Assembly (NCBI GenBank): GCA_009841225.1
Contig: VXMF01000024.1
Coordinates: forward strand, 1-64,000
Length of the DNA: 64,000 nucleotides
Direction: 5' to 3'
Origin: Terriglobia bacterium
GTDB taxonomy: Bacteria > Acidobacteriota > Terriglobia > Bryobacterales > UBA6623
In this document: positions 1 through 8,859 of the stretch, piece by piece
Layout of the letters: every line of letters starts with the position of its first letter
How positions within the stretch are numbered: position 1 is the stretch's first letter
Position numbers and translations under genes: made by a program
Notes under the pieces: generated by a model
The model's input: the letters and a program-made list of their open reading frames with translations, nothing else
What the model was told of the DNA's origin: nothing
Database searches by the model: none

Positions 1-279
1 GGGAATGCCGCCACCGCCACCACCACCGCCGCCACCGCCGCCGCGGCCGCCGCGGCCTCCCGCGGCGTCACCAAACGCGGCCATCGGTGCGCCCAGCGGG
101 ATGCTCACGCGCTTGGACCACGGCGAGTCCATGTACATCTTCTCCACTTCCTTGGGCGTCCACTGCTTGAAGTCCTTCTTGTCCCAGAACCCGGCACCGT
201 ACAATGCCGTGGTCAGGACCACCAACCCGAGCAGGAGTGGCATGACGAGTCTTGAGCGTGATGAGTTTAGGCGAGACAT
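1..279 (-). CDS. Partial exported GWxTD-like protein (N-terminus)
   Basis: The gene runs off the left edge; only the first 93 codons are visible. The start is an ATG preceded by an AGGGGG-type ribosome site. Residues 9-30 are a hydrophobic signal or anchor segment (LVMPLLLGLVVLTTALYGAG). A block beginning FWDKKDFKQWTPKEVEKM and then DSPWSK follows. Acidobacterial GWxTD-domain proteins typically begin this way, with an FW-KKD-W motif and a DSPW motif. After that comes a tract of almost pure glycine (GGRGGRGG then 11 G) up to the window edge. The GWxTD domain itself would lie outside the window, so the family call rests on the N-terminal motif only. Function unknown. Confidence 0.55.
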   Translation of the reverse strand, partial: MSRLNSSRSRLVMPLLLGLVVLTTALYGAGFWDKKDFKQWTPKEVEKMYMDSPWSKRVSIPLGAPMAAFGDAAGGRGGRGGGGGGGGGGGGIP

Positions 280-465
280 GGCTTTAACCCCCTAATTATG
301 GCGCACACCGGCAGGTGCTGGGTTACGAAATCTATGCAGATTTACCTAAAGGCACGGCGGCTGTTTCCAAGGCCGCACGTTCAGGCCACGTAGCAGCCGG
401 CCTCGGAAGGTAGCCGAGCACGGTGGCACCCGACAAGCTCATGATATGGTCGGAGTTAGCCTCCC

Positions 466-1878
466 ATGAGCATCAAGCCAAGGCTGTCGCGAGGCCTGCG
501 CGACTCGCTGCCCGATATGATGCTGGCCCGCCAGCGCCTGATCGACACGGTTCGCAAGGTCTACGAAACCTATGGTTTCGCGCCCCTCGACACTCCTGCG
601 ATCGAATATCTCGACGTGCTCTCGGGCTCCGCCGGCCAGGAAGCGCAGCAGTCGATTTTCCGAGTCTCGAACCCCGAGGACGAAGAACTCGGCCTTCGCT
701 TTGACCTGACGGTGCCGCTTTCCAGGGTTGTGAGCCAGTACCCGGAGGTCACGCTGCCGTTCAGGCGCTACCAAGTCGCCCAGGTGTGGCGGGCCGACAA
801 GCCCCATCCCGGACGCTACCGGCAGTTCACTCAGTTCGACCTCGATGCAGTCGGCGCACCCTGCGGCACGGCCGACACCGAGATCATTGCTGCCATCTGC
901 GACTCGCTCGGCGCCATTGACGTCGGGCCGTACCAAGTGCGACTTTCCAGCCGGGAAGTCCTGAACCTCTTGCTGCAGCACGCGTCCATCGGCACAGACC
1001 GGGCCGAAGACGTCTTCCGCGTTCTCGACAAGCTGGAGAAGATCGGGATCGCGAAGGTCAGGCTAGAGCTCACGCACGGCTATCGAGACGAGTCAGGGGA
1101 TACCATCCGCGGAGTAGGGCTCAGCGAACGCCAAGTCGCCTCCATCGAACAGTTCCTGTCCATCAGTGGCTCCAGCCGAGCGGATGTCTTGGGACAGCTG
1201 CGCTCGCTGTTCCGTAACGTCGAGACGAGCGCCGAGCAGCTCGATGTGATCGAGAGCATCTCGTCCGACCTCGACGCGCTAGGGTACGGCAGTGATCGCG
1301 TCGCTCTGGACGTGAGCATCGCGCGCGGCTTGGCGTACTACACCGGCCCGGTCTTCGAGGCAGTGTTACTCGACGCGCCCCAGTTCGGGTCAGTTTTCGG
1401 TGGGGGGCGCTACGACAACTTGGTCGCCCGCTTCGGAGGCCCCTCCATCCCCGCGACCGGGGCTTCGCTAGGGGTGGACCGCATCTTGGCCGCCATGGAG
1501 CATCTCGGCAAGGTCCAGTCCGCCAGGACCCCCGCCGAAGTGCTAGTGACGGTGATGGATGCCGCCCTGAGGCAAGAGTGCCTGCAACTCGCCTTCGAAC
1601 TGCGCCGAGCCGGGATTCGCACCGAGATCCACGTGGGTTCCGGCAGGCTCGGAAAGCAGCTCAAGCGCGCCGACAGACTCGGCATCCCGTACGCGGTCCT
1701 GATGGGCAGCGACGAGGCTGAGCGGGGGGTGGTAACCCTCAAGCAGATGGAGGTCGCTCACCAAGCGGGGGCCGCGATCGATCAACACGAAGACTGGAAA
1801 GCAGCCCGCTTCGGCCAGCGCGAGGTCGCTCGGGCAGACATAGTCCAGACGCTCGCTTCCCTGCTGGCCCGGGACTAG
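466..1878 (+). CDS. hisS: Histidine--tRNA ligase
   Basis: Class II aminoacyl-tRNA synthetase that charges tRNA-His in the cytoplasm; 470 aa, in the usual range for the longer HisS group. Motif 2 is visible near residues 99-125 (FRRYQVAQVWRADKPHPGR then FTQFD). The histidine-specific signature RGLAYYTG is at about 288-295, FGGGRYDNLV at 311-320 and motif 3 (GASLGVDRI) at 332-340. A C-terminal anticodon-binding domain follows (EVLVTVMD to the end). The ATG start is supported by the conserved N-terminus (PRLSRGLRD). The downstream CoA-transferase converges and overlaps its last 4 bases. No anomaly seen. Confidence 0.97.
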   Translation: MSIKPRLSRGLRDSLPDMMLARQRLIDTVRKVYETYGFAPLDTPAIEYLDVLSGSAGQEAQQSIFRVSNPEDEELGLRFDLTVPLSRVVSQYPEVTLPFRRYQVAQVWRADKPHPGRYRQFTQFDLDAVGAPCGTADTEIIAAICDSLGAIDVGPYQVRLSSREVLNLLLQHASIGTDRAEDVFRVLDKLEKIGIAKVRLELTHGYRDESGDTIRGVGLSERQVASIEQFLSISGSSRADVLGQLRSLFRNVETSAEQLDVIESISSDLDALGYGSDRVALDVSIARGLAYYTGPVFEAVLLDAPQFGSVFGGGRYDNLVARFGGPSIPATGASLGVDRILAAMEHLGKVQSARTPAEVLVTVMDAALRQECLQLAFELRRAGIRTEIHVGSGRLGKQLKRADRLGIPYAVLMGSDEAERGVVTLKQMEVAHQAGAAIDQHEDWKAARFGQREVARADIVQTLASLLARD

Positions 1879-3062
1879 ACCACGCGCGCGGCCCGCAAGC
1901 GCTCCACTTCGTCCGGCGCGTAGCCAAGTTCCGCCAAGATCTCGCCCGTGTGCTCTCCGAGCTGCGGTGCACGTCGCCGAATCCCGCCGGGCGTGTCGGC
2001 GAGCCGCACTGGCGTCGGCACGAGCGGTGCCGCCGCAGGGGCGCCGGGATAGGCAAACTCCTCAAGAAATCCGCTCGCCTTGACCTGGGGATCGTCCAAG
2101 GCCTGCTGGGGCGTGTAGACGGGTCCGGCTGGCACTCGCGCTGCCTCCAACTCCGCGAGTGCCTGTTCGGTAGTCCTGCTAGCGCACCACTCCGCCATCC
2201 GCGCACTGAAGATCTCGCCATGATCTCCCCTGGCATCGTCTGTTTGGAACCGCTCGTCGTCGAGCCAGTGCGGCTCGCCTAGGAACTTCGCCCAGCGAGC
2301 GTACATCGGCGTTCCGGTGACCAAGATCATGATGCGACCATCCCGCGTCTCAAACACGTCGGAGGGAGCATTGAGCTGACCGCGGTTTCCGGTCGCCACG
2401 CGATCAGGCTTGTTGACGGCTTGCTCGATCAGTGCCGGGCTGGCAGTGGTTAGCGCAGTCAGAAGCAGAGCACCCTGCACTTCCTGGCCACGACCGGTCT
2501 GTTGGCGCGCCATCAGGGCAACGACAGTGCCGAGGGCACACAGCGCCGCAGTGCCGAAGTCAACCCACGGAGCGTAGGATTTCATCGGCTCTTCCGGCGT
2601 GCCACTGAGATGCATGTTCCCGCACATCGCTTGGGCCAGCCCGTCGAATCCGAGCTTGGCCGCGTACGGGCCGGCGTTGCCGAAACAAGTGTTCGAGACC
2701 AGGATCACATCGGGGCGGATGGCGCTTAGCGCGGCATAGTCAAGTCCGAGCTTCTCGAGGGCGCGCTGCGGCATGTTGGCGACGACGACGTCTGCCGTTG
2801 CCACGAGCCGGTGCTGCACTTCCCTGCCCGCCTCGGTGGTGGGGTCGAGAGTGAGGCAGCGCTTGTTGCGGTTGACTTGGAGGTACATCGCGCCGCTGCA
2901 GTCCTCGCGGCTGATCTGGCTGATGAAGCGGTCTTCGCCGCCATCGACTTTCTCGACCCGGATCACGTCCGCCCCGAAGTCACCCAGTAGCGCCGCGCAC
3001 CACGGACCGGCGATATACCGCCCGAAGTCGACAACGCGCAAGCCGTCAAGTACATCCGCCAT
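1875..3062 (-). CDS. CaiB/BaiF (class III) CoA-transferase
   Basis: Family III CoA-transferase that moves CoA between a carboxylic acid and an acyl-CoA; the substrate cannot be read from sequence. The N-terminus carries the family pattern [40 protein letters not shown] sits at about 65-74. The catalytic aspartate is the D of WVDFGTAAL, residue 168 counting from the chosen ATG, which matches the Asp169 position of formyl-CoA transferase. A TTG lies one codon upstream, but the ATG is preferred, with AGGG about 8 bases before it. It is transcribed convergently with hisS and divergently from the oxidoreductase at 3266. Confidence 0.93.
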   Translation of the reverse strand: [395 protein letters not shown]

Positions 3063-3132
3063 CAATCCCTAGACCTCGCCATCTTCGCGCAGCGGCCGGT
3101 TGCCGCGATTCAGAAGGGGAATTATAGATGGC

Positions 3133-3165
3133 GAACGCAATCCGGCCGGCGGCCGGATTGCGTTC
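3133..3165. repeat. Perfect 15-bp inverted repeat, 3-nt loop
   Basis: Arms GAACGCAATCCGGCC and GGCCGGATTGCGTTC are exact reverse complements separated by GGC. It lies in the 203-bp divergent intergenic region between the CoA-transferase and oxidoreductase starts. It is therefore upstream of both genes rather than at a 3' end. It could be an operator for a dimeric regulator or a leader-RNA hairpin. No T-run follows on either strand. Confidence 0.75.
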
Positions 3166-3265
3166 CCCGCCCTCTGGCGAGCAAATACTCGCCATACGAT
3201 CACACAGCCGTGAATGTGAGCGGGCTTTCACGAAGCGGATCAGGCAAAATAATGCACGAATCCCC

Positions 3266-4507
3266 ATGAACCGCCGCAATTTCCTCAGAACTTCCTCCGC
3301 CGGCTTGGCGCTCACTGCGACACGCGGGCCCGCGACCTCCCAAGGCGCCAATGATCGCATCCAAGTCGGCATCATCGGCCCCGGTGTTCGAGGCATGCAG
3401 CTGACCAAGCAATGCATCGAATACGGCAGCAAGTACAACGCCCGCGTTGGAGCGGTCTGCGACACCTGGACCAGGCACCTCGAGGCAGCAGCCAAGCTGG
3501 TAGGCGAATCCTACGGAGCCAAGCCGAAATCGTACGGTCATTTCGAGGACATGCTGGCGGACCAAGAACTCGACGCGGTCATGATCGCCACGCCTGATCA
3601 TACGCACGCCAAAATGATGACCGCCGCTCTGGAGGCTGGCAAGGATGTCTATGTCGAGAAGCCTATGGGCAACGTGCTGTCGGAAGTCAACGAGGCATTA
3701 GAGGCAGCCGAGAGATCAGACCGCGTGATCCAAGTGGGCACCCAGCGGCGGAGTTTCCCTCGCTACCGGTCCGCCGCCGATATTGTCAGGGAAGGCCGCA
3801 TCGGAGAAGTCGTCAAGGCGGACGTGGTCTGGAACATGTACAGCCCGTACCGCTGGGCCAAGTCCCAGGAAGACCTCGATTCGGTGAAGGAAAGCGATAT
3901 CAACTGGGAGGCGTTCCTGATGGGGAAGCCGCACCGGCCGTTCGATCCGAAGATCTATCGCTCGTTCCGGCTGTTCCGAGACTTCTCGAGCGCGATCATC
4001 GACCAGTGGATGTCCCACGGCATCGACGTGGTTCACATGCTGACTGGCGAACTCTATCCGGCCAGTCTCGTGGCGCACGGAGGCCTGTATCGCTATCACG
4101 ACTACCGCGAAAACCCCGACACGGTTCAAGTCGCTCTCGAGTATGGTCACGGTAACAGGAAGTTCCCGGCAAGTTTCTCCGTCTGCCTCAGCACGAAGGG
4201 CGGCAGGGCCACGCATGTGCTGGGCACGTTGGGAATGCTGGAAGTCGAAGACACCTGGCGGGTGTCCGGAGACGGCAGCGAGCATCCGGACGCGCTCTCC
4301 AACGAACAAGAGGTCCCCGAGAAGCCAAGCGAGCACCACATGGCCAACTGGCTGGACGCGATTCGGCGACGAGCCCGCGACGCAGTCTACGCACCGGTCG
4401 AAGCGGGCTACGGACATTCGATCGCAGGCATCATGGCCGCCGATTCGCTCTGGAGCGGAACACGCAAGGTCTTCGATCCGGACACGCGGGAAATCACCGA
4501 CGGATAG
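3266..4507 (+). CDS. Tat-exported Gfo/Idh/MocA family oxidoreductase
   Basis: NAD(P)-dependent sugar or polyol dehydrogenase-like protein, 413 aa. The twin-arginine signal is MNRRNFLRTSSAGLALTA (residues 1-18), so the protein is probably exported with bound cofactor, as in Bacteroidetes/Acidobacteria family members. The Rossmann motif GIIGPGVRG is at 35-43, ATPDHTHAKM at 109-117 and the family EKP motif (VYVEKPMGN) at 128-136. DQWMSHGIDVVHML contributes the usual substrate-side histidine and aspartate. The reading frame stays open 46 codons upstream, but that stretch crosses the inverted repeat and has no signal sequence, so the ATG before the Tat motif is chosen. Substrate unknown. Confidence 0.93.
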   Translation: MNRRNFLRTSSAGLALTATRGPATSQGANDRIQVGIIGPGVRGMQLTKQCIEYGSKYNARVGAVCDTWTRHLEAAAKLVGESYGAKPKSYGHFEDMLADQELDAVMIATPDHTHAKMMTAALEAGKDVYVEKPMGNVLSEVNEALEAAERSDRVIQVGTQRRSFPRYRSAADIVREGRIGEVVKADVVWNMYSPYRWAKSQEDLDSVKESDINWEAFLMGKPHRPFDPKIYRSFRLFRDFSSAIIDQWMSHGIDVVHMLTGELYPASLVAHGGLYRYHDYRENPDTVQVALEYGHGNRKFPASFSVCLSTKGGRATHVLGTLGMLEVEDTWRVSGDGSEHPDALSNEQEVPEKPSEHHMANWLDAIRRRARDAVYAPVEAGYGHSIAGIMAADSLWSGTRKVFDPDTREITDG

Positions 4508-4755
4508 AAGGCAGCGGCGAGCCAATCCGCGGTTGGCCAGGCACCTAGTCAGACGCGGAGAGCCGTGCGTTGTCTCGCATGGTGCCGAAGCGCATGGGTC
4601 ACGAGGTTCGGACCGCGGGCTACTCGCCACCCGTGACGTCTTGGCCGAACGCATCCGAGAGGCGCGAGGCCGGGACCACGATGGTTTCCGCAGACCTCAG
4701 TTCTTGGAAACTCGGATCCACGGGCTCACGCCCAAGCTGCGCACGTTCCCAGCGT
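4508..4755. other. Intergenic region with short stem-loop
   Basis: No convincing gene. A small hairpin GCCAA-TCCGCGG-TTGGC (4521-4537) lies 13 bases after the oxidoreductase stop and may act as a weak terminator. The rest is noncoding sequence between two converging units. Confidence 0.4.
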
Positions 4756-5106
4756 TCAGTCCTTGGCCAAGTCGAGCACCTCGAGCAAGGCCTGTCCCAC
4801 TCTAGCCATGAGGCGCCCTCCTACCTGAGTGAGTGGCCCACCAACCAGTCGGCGGTTGTCGATCGCGCGCAGTTGATCGATCAGGACGTCCGAGTCCCGT
4901 CGCAGATCTCCCGCCGCCGGAATCCTGATCCGGAGCGGCTCGGCCTCATCCAGCAAGCGAGTCGTGAGCGGAGTCACGAGGGTCGACGGATGCTCGGCAT
5001 CGAGCAGCGCCTGCGCCTGCACGATCAGTACGGGGCAGGCCTTCCCGGGCTCGGTTCCGCTCCGCGGATTCAAATCCGCGATCCACACTTCACCGCGCTC
5101 AGGCAT
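4756..5106 (-). CDS. PemK/MazF-type endoribonuclease toxin
   Basis: Toxin of a type II toxin-antitoxin pair; the family cleaves mRNA at short motifs. The protein is 116 aa, the normal length. It opens with RGEVWIADLNPRSGTEPGKACPVLIVQ, the PemK/MazF signature with the conserved arginine and the G-T-E-xGK-PVLVVQ stretch. VTPLTTRL follows at mid-length and IDQLRAIDNRRL at about 77-88, both family hallmarks. Its ATG overlaps the antitoxin stop by 8 bases (ATGCCTGA), so translation is coupled. Confidence 0.9.
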   Translation of the reverse strand: MPERGEVWIADLNPRSGTEPGKACPVLIVQAQALLDAEHPSTLVTPLTTRLLDEAEPLRIRIPAAGDLRRDSDVLIDQLRAIDNRRLVGGPLTQVGGRLMARVGQALLEVLDLAKD

Positions 5107-5335
5107 CGACGTCCCCTTCGATGGCGTCGAACTCGGCGTTGATGCGGATGCTCTCCTGACGGACCCGGCGAGAGGCGGCCCGGAGCCGCTGTGCGCGTAG
5201 ATGGGCCCGCGTGTGGCGGTTCATGCGCTCTAGTGCCTGGCGAGTGTACTCGGCACGCGACAACCGCAGGGCTGCGGCACACTCACCGGACGTAGTGAGC
5301 AATCGTTCCGAGAGCTTCAGGGAGATCGCCGGCAT
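5099..5335 (-). CDS. Antitoxin partner of the PemK-type toxin
   Basis: 78-aa protein immediately upstream of, and overlapping, the PemK-type toxin. The N-terminus MPAISLKLSERLL is the start of a ribbon-helix-helix-like DNA-binding segment. SRAEYTRQALERMN (about 32-45) resembles the second helix of RHH antitoxins. The remainder is a charged helix that would contact the toxin. The frame is open 22 codons further upstream, but that stretch is AT-rich promoter-like DNA, so the internal ATG is chosen. Expected to repress its own operon with the toxin as co-repressor. Confidence 0.75.
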   Translation of the reverse strand: MPAISLKLSERLLTTSGECAAALRLSRAEYTRQALERMNRHTRAHLRAQRLRAASRRVRQESIRINAEFDAIEGDVDA

Positions 5336-5345
5336 AACTACCCAA

Positions 5346-5390
5346 TGTATATCAAGTATAGCTATCAAAACTGAATATCCCATCGGGATA
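5346..5390 (-). promoter_or_regulatory. Putative promoter/operator of the TA operon
   Basis: AT-rich stretch just upstream of the antitoxin. It contains a perfect inverted repeat TATCCC-ATC-GGGATA (5376-5390) and, on the minus strand, TATACT followed by TTGATATA. TA antitoxins usually bind such palindromes to autoregulate. The assignment is by position and base composition only. Confidence 0.4.
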
Positions 5391-5567
5391 CTCCCCGTCA
5401 AGAACTGACCGCAAGCACTCTCGAGGCAATCTGGTGCCTACGAGCGTGGACGCCCGGGATTCAGACAGCCCCTTGGGGTACAAGGCTGGAGAGCCATCCG
5501 GCTGTGGCACAACTAGGCTACGATTGAGCTGGTGGAAGTCCCCGTCGCGGGGCTGAGGGTGGCGCGG

Positions 5568-7403
5568 ATGCAGAGCAGCGATCGGTACTGGCGCGTCTGT
5601 GCACCAGTAATTCGCACGAGCCTGGCAGGAACTCTATTGTGGATTCCCGCGCTGGCAGGATCGGAAGGCTCGCAAGCAACCAATTGGATCGACGACCTGA
5701 CCCCGATCACGCAAGCTGACTGGAGCTACGACCTGGCCGGCCACCTGCTGGAGAGAGCGGGCTTGGGCGGCACCCCGCAAGAAGTCCAAGCACTCGCCGA
5801 AATGCCCGTGGCCGCAGCGATAGGCCACGTCGTCAACTACGAGGGCATCGATGCATCGACGCTGGAGGACTTCGACGAGTCCGGCTTGTGGGATCCGGGC
5901 ATGGACCCGTTCCCACCGAGCCGGGCGGAAGCGGTGCGGATCGCACGGGCCGAGGGGCAAGCCATGGGCGTGGATGTACTGCCGCAGGGATCGACCCGCC
6001 GACTGCAGCCCGTGGTGGACAAGTTCTTCTACGGCTTGCGTGCTAATGCCCTAGAGACGCGTCGCTTGGCGCTGTGGTGGGCAGGTCGCATGGTAGCAAC
6101 GCCACGCCCGCTCGAAGAGAAGATGACTCTGTTCTGGCACGGGCACTTCGCCACCTCCGAAGCCAAGGTGCGCGACTATCGCAAGCTGCTGCTCCAGAAC
6201 CGTACGCTGCGAGAGCACGCCACCGGCAACTTCCGCGACCTGTTGATGGCGGTGATGCGCGATCCAGCAATGCTGGTGTACCTGGACAACGGGCAAAACA
6301 TCAAGGACCACCCCAACGAGAACTTTGGAAGGGAGTTGCTGGAACTCTTCACCATGGGCGTTGGCAACTACACCGAGCGCGACATCCGCGAAGCCTCCCG
6401 CGCGTTTACCGGCTGGACGAACGACGCGGTCGAATTCCGATTCGACCGGGACAAGCACGATGACGGGACCAAGGAATTCTTGGGGCAGCGCGGTGCCTTC
6501 AACGGGGATGACATCATCGACATCATCCTGGCCCAGCCCGTGACGGCGGAATTCGTATCCTCGAAGCTCTACCGCTTCTTCGTGCGGGAAGGCCCGGCCC
6601 CAACCACCAAGGCCCGTCTGGCGCGTGTCTTGCGCGAGGCGGACTATGAACTCAAGCCGCTGCTCCGTGCGATCTTCCTCTCCCGGGACTTCTATAGCGC
6701 CCCGTCGGTAGCCACCCAGATTAAGAGCCCGGTCCAGCTCCTCGTTTCCACTTACCGCAAGCTGGGACTCTCGGAGGCTCCGACGATTCCGGACTTCAAC
6801 GCGCAGACGCGACGATTGGGCCAGGCCCTGCTCTATCCACCCAACGTAGCTGGCTGGTCCGGGGGGCGCACGTGGATCACGCCCGCGACCCTGCTCGAGC
6901 GGGGCAACTCAATGCGGGACGTGCTGTTCCCGCAGGATTCAGAGTCGTTCGGGCATCCAGAACGACGCCTGCCAGGCATCTACGCGCGCGTGGCCCAGCG
7001 CCTGGCTCAGGGCATGAACATCACCAACGCCACCCGCTCGGGCGATTCGGGCTCGAGCATGCTGGCCGACGCCGACGAGGAGTACAACACGCGCTACGGG
7101 GGCTACCGGGGCTATGTGCTGGCGTACGAGCGGGTCAAGCTTGTACCGCGTCACTCGGCCGGCTTCGAGCTCGCGGCGATCGTGCGAGAGTCCGGTGCGG
7201 CGACTGCAAGCGAGGCGGTCGACCACCTGGTGAAGCGCTTTCTGCGCACGCCGCTGGCGGCCGCCGACAGACAGCAGCTGGTCGACCTGCTGACAGAACA
7301 GATCGGATCGCAGGCGCTGGGAGACGACCGGGCCGAGCTCGAAGTCGCGCTTCGGAGCGTGCTTTACGTCGTGCTGTGCTCACCGGAATACCAAGTGGGG
7401 TAA
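5568..7403 (+). CDS. DUF1800 domain-containing exported protein
   Basis: 611-aa protein of the DUF1800 family, widespread in Acidobacteria and Planctomycetes. The biochemical function is unknown. A signal peptide (RTSLAGTLLWIPALAG) covers about residues 16-31. Family landmarks include AGHLLERAGLGGTPQEV, LALWWAGRMVATPRPLEEKMTLFWHGHFATS, DNGQNIKDHPNENFGRELLELFTMG, EASRAFTGW and QALLYPPNVAGWSGGRTWI. ATG 5568 is preferred over GTG 5532 because GAGGG lies 8 bases upstream. It is followed after 4 bases by a DUF1501 gene, the standard two-gene arrangement for this family, so the two are surely co-transcribed. Confidence 0.93.
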   Translation: MQSSDRYWRVCAPVIRTSLAGTLLWIPALAGSEGSQATNWIDDLTPITQADWSYDLAGHLLERAGLGGTPQEVQALAEMPVAAAIGHVVNYEGIDASTLEDFDESGLWDPGMDPFPPSRAEAVRIARAEGQAMGVDVLPQGSTRRLQPVVDKFFYGLRANALETRRLALWWAGRMVATPRPLEEKMTLFWHGHFATSEAKVRDYRKLLLQNRTLREHATGNFRDLLMAVMRDPAMLVYLDNGQNIKDHPNENFGRELLELFTMGVGNYTERDIREASRAFTGWTNDAVEFRFDRDKHDDGTKEFLGQRGAFNGDDIIDIILAQPVTAEFVSSKLYRFFVREGPAPTTKARLARVLREADYELKPLLRAIFLSRDFYSAPSVATQIKSPVQLLVSTYRKLGLSEAPTIPDFNAQTRRLGQALLYPPNVAGWSGGRTWITPATLLERGNSMRDVLFPQDSESFGHPERRLPGIYARVAQRLAQGMNITNATRSGDSGSSMLADADEEYNTRYGGYRGYVLAYERVKLVPRHSAGFELAAIVRESGAATASEAVDHLVKRFLRTPLAAADRQQLVDLLTEQIGSQALGDDRAELEVALRSVLYVVLCSPEYQVG

Positions 7404-7407
7404 TACC

Positions 7408-8664
7408 ATGAACCTGCGTCACTTATCCAAGGAGCCGCGGCGGCGCGATTTCTTGCGACAGGGCCTGAATGGGCTTGGTGTCGGCCTCAGCCTGCCTGCC
7501 CTTCTCCGCACTACGTCAGATGCGCTCGCGGCGGACACGCTGGAAGGCAAGCCGGGATCGAATCCGGAACGAATTCTGGTCGTGGTGGAACTGACCGGCG
7601 GCAACGACGGGCTCAACACTGTCGTTCCGTATCGCAACGACGAGTACTACCGAGTGCGCCCGCGCATCGGGATCCGCAAGAAAGATGCCATCGCGGTCAA
7701 CGACGAAGCGGGGTTCCACCCGTCATTGGTGGGCTTTGAGAGGCTCTACAAGGACGGCAATCTGGCTGTGGTCGAGGGGTGCGGCTATCCCGACCCGAGC
7801 CTATCCCACTTCTCGTCCATGAGCTTCTGGCACACTGGCGTGCCGAATGGCGGCGAGACCTTGGGATGGGTGGGGCGATTCGCGGACGCCTACTCGGCCC
7901 CCGGGACACGCAACGCGATCGTGAATATCGGAAGTTCGCAATCGCTGGCGGTGAGAGGCAAGCTGCACCCACCGCTGGTCTTCGCCGAGCCTGCACAGCT
8001 ACGGCGAATCGGGTCGGACACCGAAAAGCGCTCGATCGCAGCGTTTGATCTCAACGCAGAATCGCAGAATCCGACACTGGCATTCCTGCGCTCCGTCGCA
8101 CGCAACGCAGCGGACAGCGGGGCGCTGGTGCGTGACGCCTGGAGTTCGTACCGCACGCCGGTCGATTACGGCATCGCTGGGGGTCTTTCCAGCGATCTGC
8201 GCAAGGTGGCGGCTCTGATCGCTGCCGGACTGCCGACACAGGTGTATTACGTGGCGTACCGCGGAAACTCCTTTGACACGCACGTGCATCAGGCGGACCT
8301 GCACAGCCGGCTATTGATGTACACCGCCGACGCGATCCGGGGATTCATGCTGGACATGGGCCGCATCGGGCGCTCGGCCGACGTCTCGATGATGGTCTTC
8401 ACCGAGTTCGGCCGACGCATCGAGGAAAACGCCAGCGAGGGCACGGACCATGGCACGGCCGGGCCGATGTTCTTGGTCGGCGAGAGCGTCAAGGGCGGGT
8501 TCTACGGCGCCACGCCGAGCCTGACCGACACCGATGCCGGCAATCTGAAGATGACCACAGACTTCCGGCGGGTGTACGCGACGATGATCGGCGAGTGGAT
8601 GGGGCATGCGGACACGCGCTCGATCCTGAAAGGGGAGTTCGAGCCGCTCGGCGCGTTCGCCTAG
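7408..8664 (+). CDS. DUF1501 domain-containing Tat-exported protein
   Basis: 418 aa, partner of the DUF1800 protein just upstream. The Tat signal is RRRDFLRQGLNGLGVGLSLPALL (residues 11-33). DUF1501 is related to the alkaline-phosphatase/sulfatase fold. Conserved blocks are VVVELTGGNDGLNTVVPY (about 53-70), CGYPDPSLSHFSSMSFWHTG, SFDTHVHQ, VFTEFGRRIEENASEGTDHGTAGPMFLVG and the closing DFRRVYATMIGEW. The real activity is unknown; a role with the DUF1800 partner in polymer or surface processing is inference. The start ATG follows a GTGGGG ribosome site inside the upstream stop region. Confidence 0.94.
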   Translation: MNLRHLSKEPRRRDFLRQGLNGLGVGLSLPALLRTTSDALAADTLEGKPGSNPERILVVVELTGGNDGLNTVVPYRNDEYYRVRPRIGIRKKDAIAVNDEAGFHPSLVGFERLYKDGNLAVVEGCGYPDPSLSHFSSMSFWHTGVPNGGETLGWVGRFADAYSAPGTRNAIVNIGSSQSLAVRGKLHPPLVFAEPAQLRRIGSDTEKRSIAAFDLNAESQNPTLAFLRSVARNAADSGALVRDAWSSYRTPVDYGIAGGLSSDLRKVAALIAAGLPTQVYYVAYRGNSFDTHVHQADLHSRLLMYTADAIRGFMLDMGRIGRSADVSMMVFTEFGRRIEENASEGTDHGTAGPMFLVGESVKGGFYGATPSLTDTDAGNLKMTTDFRRVYATMIGEWMGHADTRSILKGEFEPLGAFA

Positions 8665-8859
8665 GCTTGGTCGGCGGGGCTGGGCCCAGTCTGCACCCGA
8701 GCCTACGTTCGGACGGCGAGTCACTCGTTTCCTGTGCTTGATGACTCGGTATCGGACTGGAAGACGGCCGGCCCACAACGGGGGTGTTCGCTAAGATGGC
8801 ACTAGCCGCCCGGGACGGGTCCTCGTAGTCGCATATCGTCCTTGGATGGTTTCCCTGCA

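Noticed and set aside
439..981. 180-codon open frame antisense to hisS
   Set aside because: Lies wholly on the opposite strand of a certain gene, with no ribosome site and no recognisable domain.
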